Numbered from the stretch's first letter, positions 17,218 to 26,037 are shown. The stretch is DNA of 64,000 nt from Pseudomonadota bacterium (GCA_021325365.1 JAJPHF010000013.1:1-64000), one strand, 5' to 3'. Notes: generated by a model not told the origin, from the letters alone. Translations and numbers: made by a program.

Positions 17218-17694
17218 ATGAACGGCGGTCAGCATGGGCTACGAACGACGCGGCGCCTGGCGCGGCGGCGAGGCGGCCTGGCTGGCGCGGTGCTGGTGGG
17301 CGCACTGCTGGCCCTCGGCGCGATGCCGCCGCAGGCAGCACTCGGCTGCACGATGGCGCCGGTGCCTGCTTACCCCGGCGCACGGCCTCTCGGCAGCCCG
17401 GACGCGGCGGCCAGCGGCACGGTCCCCGGCCCCGGCGGCTCCCTCTGGGCGACCGACGATCCTCTGGCGAGCGTGCAGCAGTTCTACTACATGCGCCTGT
17501 TGAACGCGGGCTGGGCCGAGGTCCCGCAATTGCCGGGCCAGTACATCGAGCAGTTCGGCGGGCGGGGCGGCTCCACGGCCGGCGAGAATGCCCCCCTCGG
17601 GGTGCTCGAGTTCGAGCGCGACGACGGGCAGCAGCGCGTGCGCCTCGTCGGTGAGGCCGGCGGCTACAGCCTGTGGCTGGACTGCCGGGACTAG
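17218..17694 (+). CDS. Small secreted or lipid-anchored protein
   Basis: A 158-residue protein with an Arg-rich start and a hydrophobic segment (LAGAVLVGALLALGAMPP), then a Cys at a lipobox-like ALGC. The exported part has a Gly/Pro-rich linker and an about 80-residue domain with SVQQFYYMRLLNAGWAEV, then a strand-rich end with a final WLDCRD. The pattern 'xxVxxFYxxxLxxAGW' recurs in small exported proteins of unknown function in this type of bacterium. The ATG at 17218 was preferred over an upstream TTG because it starts right before the signal sequence. The two Cys may form a disulfide if the first is not lipidated. Confidence 0.65.
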   Translation: MNGGQHGLRTTRRLARRRGGLAGAVLVGALLALGAMPPQAALGCTMAPVPAYPGARPLGSPDAAASGTVPGPGGSLWATDDPLASVQQFYYMRLLNAGWAEVPQLPGQYIEQFGGRGGSTAGENAPLGVLEFERDDGQQRVRLVGEAGGYSLWLDCRD

Positions 17695-17817
17695 CGCCTG
17701 CGAAACCCGCCCCCGCCGCCCAACTCGGGCCAACGGCGCAGACGCCTTTCAGCGCCGGCTTGTGCGCCCGCGGCCAACCCCGCACAATACTCCAAAGGCT
17801 TCCGCTGCGAGGGCGCC

Positions 17818-18729
17818 ATGCGAGTGGTCTACGGCGAGGTCTCGCGCACCGCGACCTACTGGCTGCACTACGTCGCCCAGGCGCGGAGGCTGTACGCGGC
17901 CGAGGGCCTCGAGGTCGAGCCGTTCGCGACCGGCAGCACCGGCGGCGGCGTGGCCGCGCTGGAGGCCGGTCGCGTCGACGTGGCCAGCAACTGTCCGGAC
18001 TACGTGGTCGCGGCCGTGGAGCGCGGGGCGGCGCTAGCGGTCGTCGGCGGGGTCGTGCACCGGCCCGTGTCGGCGATCGTGACGCGGCCCGACGTCCCCA
18101 CGCTCGCGGCGCTGCGCGGGCGGCGCGTGGCCGTCACCGAGCTGATCGGCGGCGTCTCCAGCCTGCTCAAGTCGATCCTGCGGCGCCAGGGCCTGGAGCC
18201 GGGCGACTACGAGCTAGCGATCGTCGGCGGCACGCCGGCTCAGGCGGAGGCGCTGCGCGCCGGGCAGGCCGACGCGGCCATGCTGACGCATCCGTTCGAG
18301 GCGCGGCTGGTGGCCGAGGGCTTCCGCCTGCAAGGCTACGCCAGCGACTACTTCGCCGACTACGCTTTCACCACGCTCAACGTGCGCCGCGAGTGGGCCG
18401 AGGACTACGGCGATGCGCTAGTCGCGCTGCTGCGCGCCACGGCCCGCGCCGGCCGCTGGCTGTTCGACCCGGCGAACGCCGCGCCCGCCCAGGAGATCCT
18501 GGCTCGGGCTACCGGCCTCACCACGACCGAGGTCGCCGACACCTATCGCCTCTACGTGCAGCAGGGCGGCGTGCTGGCGCGCGAGGGCGAGATCGTCGAC
18601 GCGGGGATGGCGGCGGTGCTCGACGTGATGCGCGAGGAGAACCTCCTGGCCGCCGCGCCGGCCCCCGACTGGTACGTCGACCGCTCGTACTGGCTGCGCG
18701 CCCAGTCCGACCTCGCCCGCCAGCCCTAG
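17818..18729 (+). CDS. NMT1/THI5-like substrate-binding protein without signal peptide
   Basis: A 303-residue type-2 binding-protein fold: VVYGEVSRTATYWLHYVAQA, then ARRLYAAEGLEVEPF (the 'YxAEGLxV' hallmark of the family), then GGVAALEAGRVDVA. It begins directly with the first strand, so it lacks the lipoprotein or Tat signal seen on the other binding proteins here. It may act in the cytoplasm as an enzyme or sensor, as some THI5-like proteins do. No permease or ATPase gene is adjacent. The ATG at 17818 follows GAGGGCGCC. It starts 123 bp after the small secreted-protein gene. Confidence 0.78.
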   Translation: MRVVYGEVSRTATYWLHYVAQARRLYAAEGLEVEPFATGSTGGGVAALEAGRVDVASNCPDYVVAAVERGAALAVVGGVVHRPVSAIVTRPDVPTLAALRGRRVAVTELIGGVSSLLKSILRRQGLEPGDYELAIVGGTPAQAEALRAGQADAAMLTHPFEARLVAEGFRLQGYASDYFADYAFTTLNVRREWAEDYGDALVALLRATARAGRWLFDPANAAPAQEILARATGLTTTEVADTYRLYVQQGGVLAREGEIVDAGMAAVLDVMREENLLAAAPAPDWYVDRSYWLRAQSDLARQP

Positions 18730-19043
18730 CCGCCCGGCTGGTCCGTCTCGGGCACGCGGTCGGCGTTCGTGGCGGCCATGCTGCTCCTGCCTCCTCGCCG
18801 TGCGCGGCGCGCAGCCGCGACGGTAGCAGCGCCCTGCCCCGCGGGCACCGCGCAGAAGCCGGCCCCCGGTACTGCCCCGCGCTTATAATGGGCTGCGCCC
18901 GCGCCCCAAGGCGCAGGAGCCAGCGGCGCCCGACGAGCGCCCGACCGCGGCGACGGCGGGGACGCGCCCGGGCACGACGGCGGTAGCGGCTGACTGGGCC
19001 AAGCGCCGCGGCGCTTGCGGCCACCACCCGGGTAGGGACGAAG
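18730..19043. other. Intergenic stretch with possible promoter
   Basis: No convincing gene. A TATAAT at 18884-18889 is a good -10 hexamer pointing at the binding-protein gene that begins at 19044, but the -35 region is poor (GGCCCC) and the leader would be about 150 nt. The rest is GC-rich without clear repeats. Confidence 0.4.
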
Positions 19044-20186
19044 ATGCTGCAGAACAGCTTGCGAGCAGGCGTGACCACGTTGGTGTTGGCGACGCTGCTG
19101 GCCTGCGCCGCGCCGGCGGCGGCGCCGGGCGCCGCGCCGCCGAGCGCCCCGGCCGGCAGCGCCGCGCCCGTTACCGACCGCCCGCCGGCGCTCCAGGCGC
19201 TGGTCGACGCCGCGCGGCAGGAGGGGGAAATCGACCTCGTCTGGGGCGAGGGCTCCGTTGGCGGGCGCGAGGGCACGCGACGGCTCACCGACGGGCTCAA
19301 TCGCGAGTACGGTCTGAACCTCGACGTCCGCTTCACGCCCGGCCCGAGCTTTCCCGAGATGGCGGCGCGTATCACGCAGGAGTACCAGGCCGGTCGGCGC
19401 GCCACCTCCGACGTGTATATCGGCGCGGACCATCACATCAGCGGCCTAATGGCCAACAACGTGCTGGAGGCGGTCGACTGGAGCGCGTGGGCGCCGCACG
19501 TGCGCGACCCGGCGCTCGTGGCGCCGCAGGGGATGGCCGTCACGTTCGAGACCTGGCTGCCCGGCATCACCTACAACACCGTGCGGGTGACCGGCGACGC
19601 GGTGCCACGCACCCTGCAGGACCTCCTCAAGCCCGAGTACAAGGGGCGCGTCGCCTCCACGCCCTACGCCTCGGGCTTCGATCGCCTGGCGTCGCCCGAA
19701 GTGTGGGGCAAGGCGCGCACCTTGGATTTCGCCACGCGCTTGGCCGACCAGCTCGCCGGCCTGATCCGCTGTAACGAGACCCAGCGCATCGTGAGCGGTG
19801 AGTTCGACGTGTTCGCGCTCGACTGCAACGGGAGCAACGCGCTCAAGGCGAAAGCGCAAGGCGCGCCGATCGAGTTCACGCCGGCGCTCGACGTCCCGGT
19901 GGCGAACCTCGTGTACATGGCAGTGCCGAAGAACGCGGCCCACCCGGCCGCCGCCAAGCTCTGGATCGACTACGTCCTGAGCCGCGAGGGCCAGGACATC
20001 CTCTTCGCCGAGGAGTACATGGACTCCCACCTCGTCCCCGGCTCGCGGACCGCGCAGCAGGTCGAGAAGCTGCAGGCGAGTGGCGCGACGCTGGAGATCT
20101 TCGACGTCGCGCGCGTCCAGAGTCGCGACGAGGCGGAGCTAGCCGACGTGCTGCCGGAGGTGCAGCGGATCCTGAGCAAGAAGTAG
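19044..20186 (+). CDS. Extracellular solute-binding lipoprotein (iron/polyamine type)
   Basis: A 380-residue binding protein of the family-1 extracellular type that includes Fe(III), polyamine and 2-aminoethylphosphonate carriers, distinct from the NMT1-like set around it. The signal ends in the lipobox LLAC (Cys21). Family features include NREYGLNLDVRFTPGPSF, a GVAPQGMAVTFETW-like segment, and the C-terminal KLWIDYVLSREGQDILF typical of the closing helix. It is an orphan: no permease or ATPase gene nearby. The ATG at 19044 has GGTAGGGACGAAG upstream. An NMT1-like binding protein begins 55 bp downstream and may be cotranscribed. Confidence 0.82.
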   Translation: MLQNSLRAGVTTLVLATLLACAAPAAAPGAAPPSAPAGSAAPVTDRPPALQALVDAARQEGEIDLVWGEGSVGGREGTRRLTDGLNREYGLNLDVRFTPGPSFPEMAARITQEYQAGRRATSDVYIGADHHISGLMANNVLEAVDWSAWAPHVRDPALVAPQGMAVTFETWLPGITYNTVRVTGDAVPRTLQDLLKPEYKGRVASTPYASGFDRLASPEVWGKARTLDFATRLADQLAGLIRCNETQRIVSGEFDVFALDCNGSNALKAKAQGAPIEFTPALDVPVANLVYMAVPKNAAHPAAAKLWIDYVLSREGQDILFAEEYMDSHLVPGSRTAQQVEKLQASGATLEIFDVARVQSRDEAELADVLPEVQRILSKK

Positions 20187-20241
20187 CGCCTGTCATCCTG
20201 GCTTCCGCGTGCCGCGACCGGGAAACCGCGAGGAGGGTGTC

Positions 20242-21417
20242 ATGCTGAAGATCGCCGCCGCGCTGGCTCGGCCCCTGCTGCTCGTCGCCGGCGCTGTGCT
20301 CCTGCTCGGCGCCTGTCGGGCGCCCGCCGCCTCGCCGGCGCAGTCGCCCGCTCCCGCGGACGCCAGCGCGCCCGCCACCCCCGCCAGCAGCGAAAGCACG
20401 AGCGGCAGCGCGCCCGCCGTGTCCGCGCCCGCCGCGGCTCCCGCCCCGCCCTCTGGCGCGCTCGACGTCGTGCGGATGTCCGACGCCCGCGTGCTCGCCG
20501 CCGGGCCGATCTACGTCGCGCTGGACAAGGGCTACTTCCGCGAGCAGGGCATCGACCTGCAGCTCGAATCGTCCGCCGGCGTGGCCGACGTCGTCGCTTT
20601 CCTCGCCACCGGCGACCTCGACATGGCCAGCGGCGCCGCGACGGTCGGGCTGTTCAACGCCTTTGACCGCGGCGCCGACTTCCGCATCATCGCGCCCATG
20701 GGCATCATGACGCTGGAAGACAGTCCCCTGCCGCTGCTCGTCCGCAAGGACCTCTACGACAGCGGCGAGCTGCGCACGCCCGCGGACCTGCGCGGCCGGC
20801 GGGTGGCGATGAACACGCGCGGCGCCAGCCCCGAATACCTCCTGACCAAGGTGCTCGACGGCGCCGGCCTGACCATCGACGACGTGGACCCGGTCAACAT
20901 CCCCTTCCCCGACATGCCGGCCGCGCTGTCGAACGGGTCGATCGACGCCGCGATCGCCGCCGAGCCGGCCGCGACCCGGGCCGTGAGCCTCGGGGTCGGC
21001 GTGAAGCTGGTGAAGGAGATCGTGCCGGGGCGCATGACCACGGTGATCCTGGCCTCGGGCAGGATGCTCCACGAGCGCCCGGACACCGTGCGGCGGTTCA
21101 TGATCGCCTACATGAAGGGCACCCGCGACATCCAGCCGCCCGCTCTCGGCACCTGGGACGCCGCGAAGTTCTACACGCCCGAGAACATCGCCATCTTCGA
21201 GAAGTACACCGGCGCCAACGAGCAGGTCCTACGCGATCAAGTGCCCTACACCTGGGACGTCGACCTCGTGATCCAGACCGACAGCATCATGGACCAGCAA
21301 TTGACGCACATGCGCAACGGCACCCTCACCCTGGCCCAGCCCGTCCCGCCCGAGCGGATGATCGACGACCGCTTCGTGCGCGAGGCGAGGGACGCCCTCG
21401 GCCGCGAGCGCCCTTGA
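20242..21417 (+). CDS. NMT1/THI5-like substrate-binding lipoprotein
   Basis: A 391-residue exported binding protein. Signal peptide with lipobox LLGAC, then an about 60-residue Pro/Ala/Ser linker, then the NMT1 fold: GPIYVALDKGYFREQGIDLQ (the classic 'lDKGYFxxeGid' motif) and DLRGRRVAMNTRGASPEYLL. The ATG at 20242 has GAGGAGGGTG just upstream. It closely resembles the protein at 29438-30502 (same order of motifs), so the two may be paralogues. No transporter partners are adjacent. A strong hairpin terminator follows at 21462. Confidence 0.85.
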   Translation: MLKIAAALARPLLLVAGAVLLLGACRAPAASPAQSPAPADASAPATPASSESTSGSAPAVSAPAAAPAPPSGALDVVRMSDARVLAAGPIYVALDKGYFREQGIDLQLESSAGVADVVAFLATGDLDMASGAATVGLFNAFDRGADFRIIAPMGIMTLEDSPLPLLVRKDLYDSGELRTPADLRGRRVAMNTRGASPEYLLTKVLDGAGLTIDDVDPVNIPFPDMPAALSNGSIDAAIAAEPAATRAVSLGVGVKLVKEIVPGRMTTVILASGRMLHERPDTVRRFMIAYMKGTRDIQPPALGTWDAAKFYTPENIAIFEKYTGANEQVLRDQVPYTWDVDLVIQTDSIMDQQLTHMRNGTLTLAQPVPPERMIDDRFVREARDALGRERP

Positions 21418-21461
21418 CCCGCCCGGCGTCGGGACGGCCGTCGCCGATCCTGCACGGCATA

Positions 21462-21500
21462 CCAAAGAGCCCGGTCGGGGGTGCCTACCGGGCTCTTTGG
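21462..21500 (+). terminator. Terminator after binding-protein gene
   Basis: A 14-bp perfect stem CCAAAGAGCCCGGT / ACCGGGCTCTTTGG with an 11-nt loop, 45 bp after the stop at 21417. The TTT at the base of the 3' arm helps in the plus direction. Confidence 0.75.
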
Positions 21501-21524
21501 CGGGGTTGCGAGACCAGAATTCCT

Positions 21525-21581
21525 GTCCGCGCGAAGCTGCCGGCTCAGGTTGGCGTGTATGTCTGGCGAAGCCAAACATAC
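21525..21581. repeat. Dispersed repeat fragment plus small hairpin
   Basis: GTCCGCGCGAAGCTG at 21525-21539 is identical to 11624-11638. Just after it, at 21557-21581, GTATGTCTGGC and GCCAAACATAC form a hairpin with a one-base bulge. The hairpin lies about 30 bp past the end of the minus-strand GlsB-like gene and may terminate it; the repeat part looks like a decayed dispersed element. Confidence 0.45.
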
Positions 21582-21612
21582 CCGCTATCCCCGGCCGAGT
21601 GCTTAGAGCGCG

Positions 21613-21891
21613 CTAGATACCTCGCGCGCGGGCGGACGGGCTCACGGCGTGGAGGATGAGCAGCAGGACGACGGCGCCAATGATCGACACCACCACCGTG
21701 CCCCAGAAGCCCGCCGAGCCGCCGAAGCCCAGCACGCTCGCCAGAATACCCCCGATGAACGCGCCGATGATGCCGACAATGATATCGCCGATGAGACCAA
21801 AGCCGGCACCCCGTACCAGATGGCTTGCGATGAACCCCGCGATCAGACCGACGATGATCCACGCTACGATGCCACCCGGATCCATGGCCAT
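21613..21891 (-). CDS. GlsB/YeaQ/YmgE-family stress membrane protein
   Basis: A 92-residue very hydrophobic protein with three membrane helices and the family's Gly-rich pattern: IVAWIIVGLIAGFIASHLV, GLIGDIIVGIIGAFIGG and a third helix near the C-terminus. The family (also called transglycosylase-associated protein) is induced by general, acid or osmotic stress; its biochemical role is not established. The ATG at 21891 has GGAGG 7 nt upstream. It lies downstream of another stress-type gene (YflT-like) on the same strand, 143 bp away, and near a CsbD gene, so this is a small stress cluster. Confidence 0.88.
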   Translation of the reverse strand: MAMDPGGIVAWIIVGLIAGFIASHLVRGAGFGLIGDIIVGIIGAFIGGILASVLGFGGSAGFWGTVVVSIIGAVVLLLILHAVSPSARARGI

Positions 21892-22033
21892 TGCGCTACC
21901 TCCATCTCCCGCTGGCGGGATTTCTCTTCACCCTTCTTAATGCAGACCCCGTGCCTAGACGCTCGTCTCGCTCCCACCGCGAGCGGCGAGGGCGCCCGCG
22001 GCGGCCATCGCCTCGCCGCTCGCCGCAGCCTTC

Positions 22034-22828
22034 TTAGCGCCCCAGGTCGCGGTCCCACGTCTCGCGCAGCGCCGCGCCGGCGCGCTCCCACGGTGTGCCG
22101 GGATGACGAGCCTCCCACTCGCGGCGCAGCTCCGGCTCGACCTCCGCCCACGAGCGGCCTTGGTAGCGCGGATCGTGCGCCATCTCCCAGCCGTAGCGGT
22201 AGCTCGGCTCGTAGTCCTCCCACCGGCCGCTCGTGCCGTGGCGCTGCTCCCAGTCCGTGCGGTACCGCGGCGCGGCCTCCTCCCAGCGGGCCGGGGCGCT
22301 CGCCACGCCGATGCCGGCCGGCTCGCGGCTCTCGATGTCGTAGGCGCCGAAGCGCCGCAGGATGTCCCGCACCTCGTCGTAGCGCCCATCGGCCTGCACG
22401 GCCACCAGCGTGCGCCCACTCCGCACCTCTTGCTCGTACCACTCGGCCTGCTCCTTGGGGATGCCGAGGCCGATGAGCGCTCCCGCGATCGCGCCGATGC
22501 CCGCGCCCAGTGCCGCCCCCGTCAGTGCGGTCGCCAGCGCACCCGCCGCGATGAACGGCCCCACGCCCGGGATGAATAGCGCGCTAAAGCCCGCCAGCCA
22601 CCCCCAGATGCCGCCGAACACGCCACCCAGCACCGCGCCGGTGATAGCGCCCTCGCCGGCGCTCGTGCCCGTGTCGGCGGCCAGCGCCCGCGTCTCGTCC
22701 GGATTCGGCGTCAGCAGGCTGATTGCGTCGCCGCTGATCCCCGCGTCCCTGAGCGCGCTAATGGCTTCCCGCGCCTGCTCTCGGTCTCGGAACACTCCGA
22801 CCACCACGTTGCCTCGGTCTGCTCGCAT
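22034..22828 (-). CDS. YflT-like general stress protein with Gly-zipper
   Basis: A 264-residue protein. Residues 1-50 resemble the YflT/general-stress-protein fold (NVVVGVFRDREQAREAISAL), an alpha/beta segment for 'flip' or quinone-like stress proteins. Residues about 60-125 are Gly/Ala-rich hydrophobic helices (GAITGAVLGGVFGGIWGWLA) typical of a Gly-zipper membrane segment. The C-terminal 70 residues are acidic with Trp/Tyr-Arg motifs (YEPSYRYGWEMAHDPRYQGR) that occur at the ends of other stress-associated proteins. The ATG at 22828 follows GGAGGAGG. Biochemical function unknown; the neighbours suggest a role in stress tolerance. Confidence 0.78.
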   Translation of the reverse strand: MRADRGNVVVGVFRDREQAREAISALRDAGISGDAISLLTPNPDETRALAADTGTSAGEGAITGAVLGGVFGGIWGWLAGFSALFIPGVGPFIAAGALATALTGAALGAGIGAIAGALIGLGIPKEQAEWYEQEVRSGRTLVAVQADGRYDEVRDILRRFGAYDIESREPAGIGVASAPARWEEAAPRYRTDWEQRHGTSGRWEDYEPSYRYGWEMAHDPRYQGRSWAEVEPELRREWEARHPGTPWERAGAALRETWDRDLGR

Positions 22829-22993
22829 GCGGTCCTCCTCCGTCGAACGTCGCCCGTGCCGAATGAGCAACGTACCATCGCAGGCCATGTGCCACAGCGA
22901 CCGGGTGGGCGCTCGCGAGTCCCGGGCGCCGGGTCCTGCGCTGAATCGCGCGGCCTGGCATGCGTTCTGCGTTTGTGAGTGCGGCTAGACCCT

Positions 22994-23005
22994 TACAACG
23001 TTGTA
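22994..23005. promoter_or_regulatory. Palindrome upstream of CsbD gene
   Basis: TACAACGTTGTA is a perfect 12-bp palindrome 17 bp before the CsbD start and just upstream of its GAAAGGAGC site. Low-G+C palindromes are rare in this sequence, so an operator near the transcription start is plausible. Confidence 0.4.
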
Positions 23006-23022
23006 CGAAAGGAGCGAGCGCA

Positions 23023-23166
23023 ATGGCCGGACTCGAAGACAAGGTCAAAGGCAAGGCCAAGGAGGTCAAAGGCGCGGCCACGGGCGACAAGAAGACGGAG
23101 ATGGAGGGCAAGGCCCAGGGCGCCAAGGGCAACCTGAAGGACACGGCCCACAAGGCTACTCATTAA
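23023..23166 (+). CDS. CsbD-family stress protein
   Basis: A 47-residue, highly charged, helix-forming protein with no hydrophobic core: GLEDKVKGKAKEVKGAATGD followed by further Lys/Glu repeats. This is the CsbD/YjbJ signature (KxKGxxKExxGxxTGD), and the length is slightly short of the usual 60-70. CsbD proteins accumulate under sigma-B-type stress; their action is not known. The ATG at 23023 has GAAAGGAGCGAG upstream. It is the only gene in its unit: a palindrome precedes it and a perfect hairpin terminator lies 18 bp after the stop. Confidence 0.9.
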   Translation: MAGLEDKVKGKAKEVKGAATGDKKTEMEGKAQGAKGNLKDTAHKATH

Positions 23167-23184
23167 GCAGCCACGTCTCCGCAG

Positions 23185-23216
23185 GAAGGGACGCCGCGCA
23201 TGCGCGGCGTCCCTTC
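23185..23216 (+). terminator. Terminator after CsbD gene
   Basis: A perfect 32-bp palindrome (16-bp halves starting GAAGGGACGCCGCGC) directly after the CsbD gene. No T-run follows. The 270 bp from here to the next gene hold no recognisable gene or repeat. Confidence 0.7.
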
Positions 23217-23484
23217 GCGTCCCCCCCGCCACACGGTGGCCCCCGCCGAGGCCCGCGCGTCAGTAAACCCCTGGACGGCGCGCCGCCGCCGGACGTACCC
23301 TAGAGCCTGCAATGGCGCCATCGGTCTGGGGGCAGCCGCGTAGCGGGGCGGCGGTCCCGCCGCTCGCGCCGTTGGGCTACGTCGCGGTGGCTTGGTACGC
23401 TTGGTGGAGCAAGACGGGGGTGTTCACCGCTCTCGCCAAGGGCTGCTTCTACGGCCTGGACTCCGCCCGCATAGGAGGCGCAAG

Positions 23485-24504
23485 ATGGCAGACGTGACGC
23501 TAACGTTCGCCGCCGGCTCGACGGCCCGCTTGCAGCCGCTGCTCGACGGCGCCGTGCGCCCCGAGGGCGTCGACCTGCAGGCCTCGGTCGTGCCCGTGAG
23601 CGATATTTTCTGGCTCATGCCCCACTCCGAGCCCTATGACGTGGCCGAGATGTCGCTCACAGGCTACCTGTGGGCGATCCAGCACGGCCGCCGCTGGACG
23701 GCGCTGCCGGTATTCCCCGGCTGGGTGTTTAGCTGCCACGCGGACACGCTGGTCAACGCGCGGGCGGGCATCGCGCGCCCCGAGGACCTGCGGGGCAAGC
23801 GCGTGGGCGTGCCCGAATACCCCGTGACCGCGATCGCCTGGATTCGCGATGCCTGGGAACAGGACGCCGGCGTGCACCCCGAGGACTTCACCTGGTGCGA
23901 GGAGCGGACGCCTCAGGCGAGCCACTACCGCCCGCTCGGCTATCAGCCGCCCGCGGGGGTGTCCGTCGAGACGATCCCCGAGGATACGTGCCTCGCCGAC
24001 CTGCTGATGGCGGGCGAGCTGGATGCCGTGACACGCTACTTCGGCGGCCCGCGCGACGCGCCCGGCGCCGCGCCGCCCGGCGACCGCTCGCCGCTGCGCA
24101 TTCGTGAGCTAGGCGCGCAGCCGAGCGTCCGCTGGCTCTATCCTGACCGCAAGGCCACGGCGCTGGCCTACCACCGTCGCCAGGGCTGGCCGCAGCCGAT
24201 CCACTGCGTCGTCATCAAGCAAGAGGTCGTGGACCGCTATCCGTGGGTGCCGCGCAGCCTGTACGCGGCGTTCGCCGAGGCGGCGCGGCGCACGGCCGAC
24301 GCGGCGACGGTGCACACCAGCTTCGACTTCCCCGCCGCCGAACAGCGGGAGGTGCTCGGCCCCGAGTTCTCGCCCGTCGGCCTGCTGCCTGGCACCCGCG
24401 ACATGCTAACGCGGCTGCTGGAGCTGGCCGCCCGCGACGGCTTCCTGGTCGGCAACCGCCGCTTCACGGTAGACGATCTGTTCCCCGCGGAACTGCTCAC
24501 CTGA
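23485..24504 (+). CDS. Binding-protein-fold protein, 4,5-dihydroxyphthalate decarboxylase-like
   Basis: A 339-residue protein without signal peptide. The start (DVTLTFAAGSTARLQPLLDG) and the middle (DLRGKRVGVPEYPVTAIAWIRD) match the family related to Pht5 4,5-dihydroxyphthalate decarboxylase and NMT1-like periplasmic binding proteins. That family includes decarboxylases and cytoplasmic ligand binders. Conserved family segments include MSLTGYLWAI and the C-terminal HTSFDFPAAEQREVLGPEF. The ATG at 23485 has ATAGGAGGCGC upstream. The substrate is unknown; its neighbours (binding proteins, monooxygenases) suggest aromatic or organosulfur metabolism, which is inference only. Confidence 0.75.
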   Translation: MADVTLTFAAGSTARLQPLLDGAVRPEGVDLQASVVPVSDIFWLMPHSEPYDVAEMSLTGYLWAIQHGRRWTALPVFPGWVFSCHADTLVNARAGIARPEDLRGKRVGVPEYPVTAIAWIRDAWEQDAGVHPEDFTWCEERTPQASHYRPLGYQPPAGVSVETIPEDTCLADLLMAGELDAVTRYFGGPRDAPGAAPPGDRSPLRIRELGAQPSVRWLYPDRKATALAYHRRQGWPQPIHCVVIKQEVVDRYPWVPRSLYAAFAEAARRTADAATVHTSFDFPAAEQREVLGPEFSPVGLLPGTRDMLTRLLELAARDGFLVGNRRFTVDDLFPAELLT

Positions 24505-24590
24505 ATGGACGCTCGTGAGCGCGAAGAGCACCGCGGGGCTGAGCACTCCCAGGTGCCCCGCTGGCGCTGGTCCTTCGCGTAACCTCGCGC

Positions 24591-24620
24591 TTGACCGCGT
24601 GCCGGCGCTGGCACTAAGAT
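24591..24620 (+). promoter_or_regulatory. Promoter of binding-protein gene at 24683
   Basis: TTGACC (24591-24596) and TAAGAT (24615-24620) are 18 bp apart, facing the binding-protein gene, whose start is 63 bp downstream of the -10. Confidence 0.55.
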
Positions 24621-24682
24621 GGGGCGCCGCGTCTCCCTGGCGCGGTTGGGCTGCCTGCGTTGGCCACGCGGAGGTGGCGGCG

Positions 24683-25741
24683 ATGCGGCGCGATCGTTCG
24701 CTCGCGCTGGCGCTCCTGCTCCTGCTGTCGCTGAGCTGCGCGGCGCCGAGCAGGGCGCCGAATCGCCCGCCCGCGCCGGCGGCCGCCGCGGCCGAGGCGC
24801 CCGCGGTGCCGAGCGCGCCGCCGGCGCCCGAGGCGCTTCGCTTCGGGCTGAACACCCCGACCGCCAGCATCACCCCCCTCTGGGTCGCGCATGACGAGGG
24901 CTTCTTCCTGAAGCACGGGATCGACGCCGAGCTAGTGCCCATCCCCGGCGGCGAGCGCATCGTCGCGGCGGTCGTGTCCGGCGACGTGCCACTGACGGCC
25001 CTAGCCTCGTCGGCGCTGCTGGCGGCGGCGCTGGGCGGCGCCGACCTGACGTTCTACGGGAGCTGGTCGAACGAGCTGCATTACGGCCTGTACGCGCGGC
25101 CGGACGTGGCGAGCGTGGCGGACCTGCGGGGCAAGCAGGTGGCCGTCACCGGGCGCGCGGGCATCAACCGCCGCGCCATGGAGCTGGCGCTGAGCCGCAA
25201 CGGCCTGGACCCGGCGCGCGACGTGACGTACATCGCGGCCGGGCAGAGCACCGACGCGCTGACAGCGCTGCTCACCGGGGCGGTGAGCGCGACGATGCTG
25301 ACGCCGCCCACCAGCTTCCGCGCCGAGGACGAGGGCATGCGGCTGCTGGTGGATACCGAGGCGTACCACTATCCCACGATCCTGTCGGGCATCGCCGGCA
25401 GCCGGGCCTGGGTGGACCAGCACGAGGACCTGGTGCGGCGGGCGCTGGAAGCCGTGGCCGAGGGGGTGGCGTTCGCGCGCCAAAACAAGGAGCGCACGAA
25501 AGCGATCATCGGCCAGTGGACGCAGAGCGACGACGCCGACCTGCTGGAGCGCACCTATGTGGCGACGCGGCCGTCGTGGGAGGAGAGTCTGCGCGCGCCG
25601 CCCGAGGCGCTGCGCAACGACCTCGACGCGCTGGCCGACGAGGTGCCGACGGCGCGCGAGGCGTCCGCCGAGCAGTTCGTGGACAATCGGTTCGTCGACG
25701 CGCTGGAGCGCGAGGGGTTCTTTGCCCGGCTATACCGTTGA
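24683..25741 (+). CDS. NMT1/THI5-like substrate-binding lipoprotein
   Basis: A 352-residue exported binding protein with a Leu-rich signal ending LSLSCAAPS (lipid-anchored Cys), a Pro/Ala linker, and the family fold: ITPLWVAHDEGFFLKHGIDAEL, the 'vAxdeGfFxkhGid' hallmark, then VADLRGKQVAVTGRAGINRR. Its start ATG has GGAGGTGGCGGCG just upstream; the open frame extends 56 codons further without a ribosome site. No permease or ATPase gene is near. Downstream, 26 bp away, a cold-shock gene converges from the other strand. Confidence 0.85.
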   Translation: MRRDRSLALALLLLLSLSCAAPSRAPNRPPAPAAAAAEAPAVPSAPPAPEALRFGLNTPTASITPLWVAHDEGFFLKHGIDAELVPIPGGERIVAAVVSGDVPLTALASSALLAAALGGADLTFYGSWSNELHYGLYARPDVASVADLRGKQVAVTGRAGINRRAMELALSRNGLDPARDVTYIAAGQSTDALTALLTGAVSATMLTPPTSFRAEDEGMRLLVDTEAYHYPTILSGIAGSRAWVDQHEDLVRRALEAVAEGVAFARQNKERTKAIIGQWTQSDDADLLERTYVATRPSWEESLRAPPEALRNDLDALADEVPTAREASAEQFVDNRFVDALEREGFFARLYR

Positions 25742-25767
25742 GTATTCTCGGGGCCGGACAGTTCGGG

Positions 25768-26037
25768 CTAGCGGACCTTCTCGGCCGGCAGCGGCGTGTG
25801 GTCGGCGGCGGGGATGGCGTTGGGCGCCAGCCGCACGCTGACGGCACGCGGGTGCTCGCCGGGCTCGTCGCCGGTGGCGTGCGCCTTCACGTCGAACTCG
25901 AGCGGCGTGCCCGGCGCGATCTCCTCCCAGTCGACACCCTCCAGGGCGCTGCGGTGGAAGAACAACTCTTGCCCGTTCTCGGCGATGATGAACCCAAAAC
26001 CCTCGGCCGGGACCAAGCGATCGACTCGTCCTCGCAT
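25768..26037 (-). CDS. Cold-shock-domain protein
   Basis: An 89-residue single-stranded nucleic acid binding protein. The CspA-like OB-fold is seen in MRGRVDRLVPAEGFGFI (RNP1-like GFGFI) and ELFFHRSAL (RNP2-like, FFH). The usual Lys/Trp of the first strand is replaced (RGRVDRL) and the C-terminal strand carries an acidic, Asp/Glu-rich loop, so it is a divergent member. The ATG at 26037 has GGGGAGAGACA upstream. A GC hairpin (26062-26078) lies in the leader. It converges with the binding-protein gene at 24683-25741. Confidence 0.85.
   Translation of the reverse strand: MRGRVDRLVPAEGFGFIIAENGQELFFHRSALEGVDWEEIAPGTPLEFDVKAHATGDEPGEHPRAVSVRLAPNAIPAADHTPLPAEKVR

Noticed and set aside
23312..23497. 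Small plus-strand gene before the Pht5-like gene
   Set aside because: No ribosome site, overlaps the start of the next gene, and the sequence has no recognisable feature.
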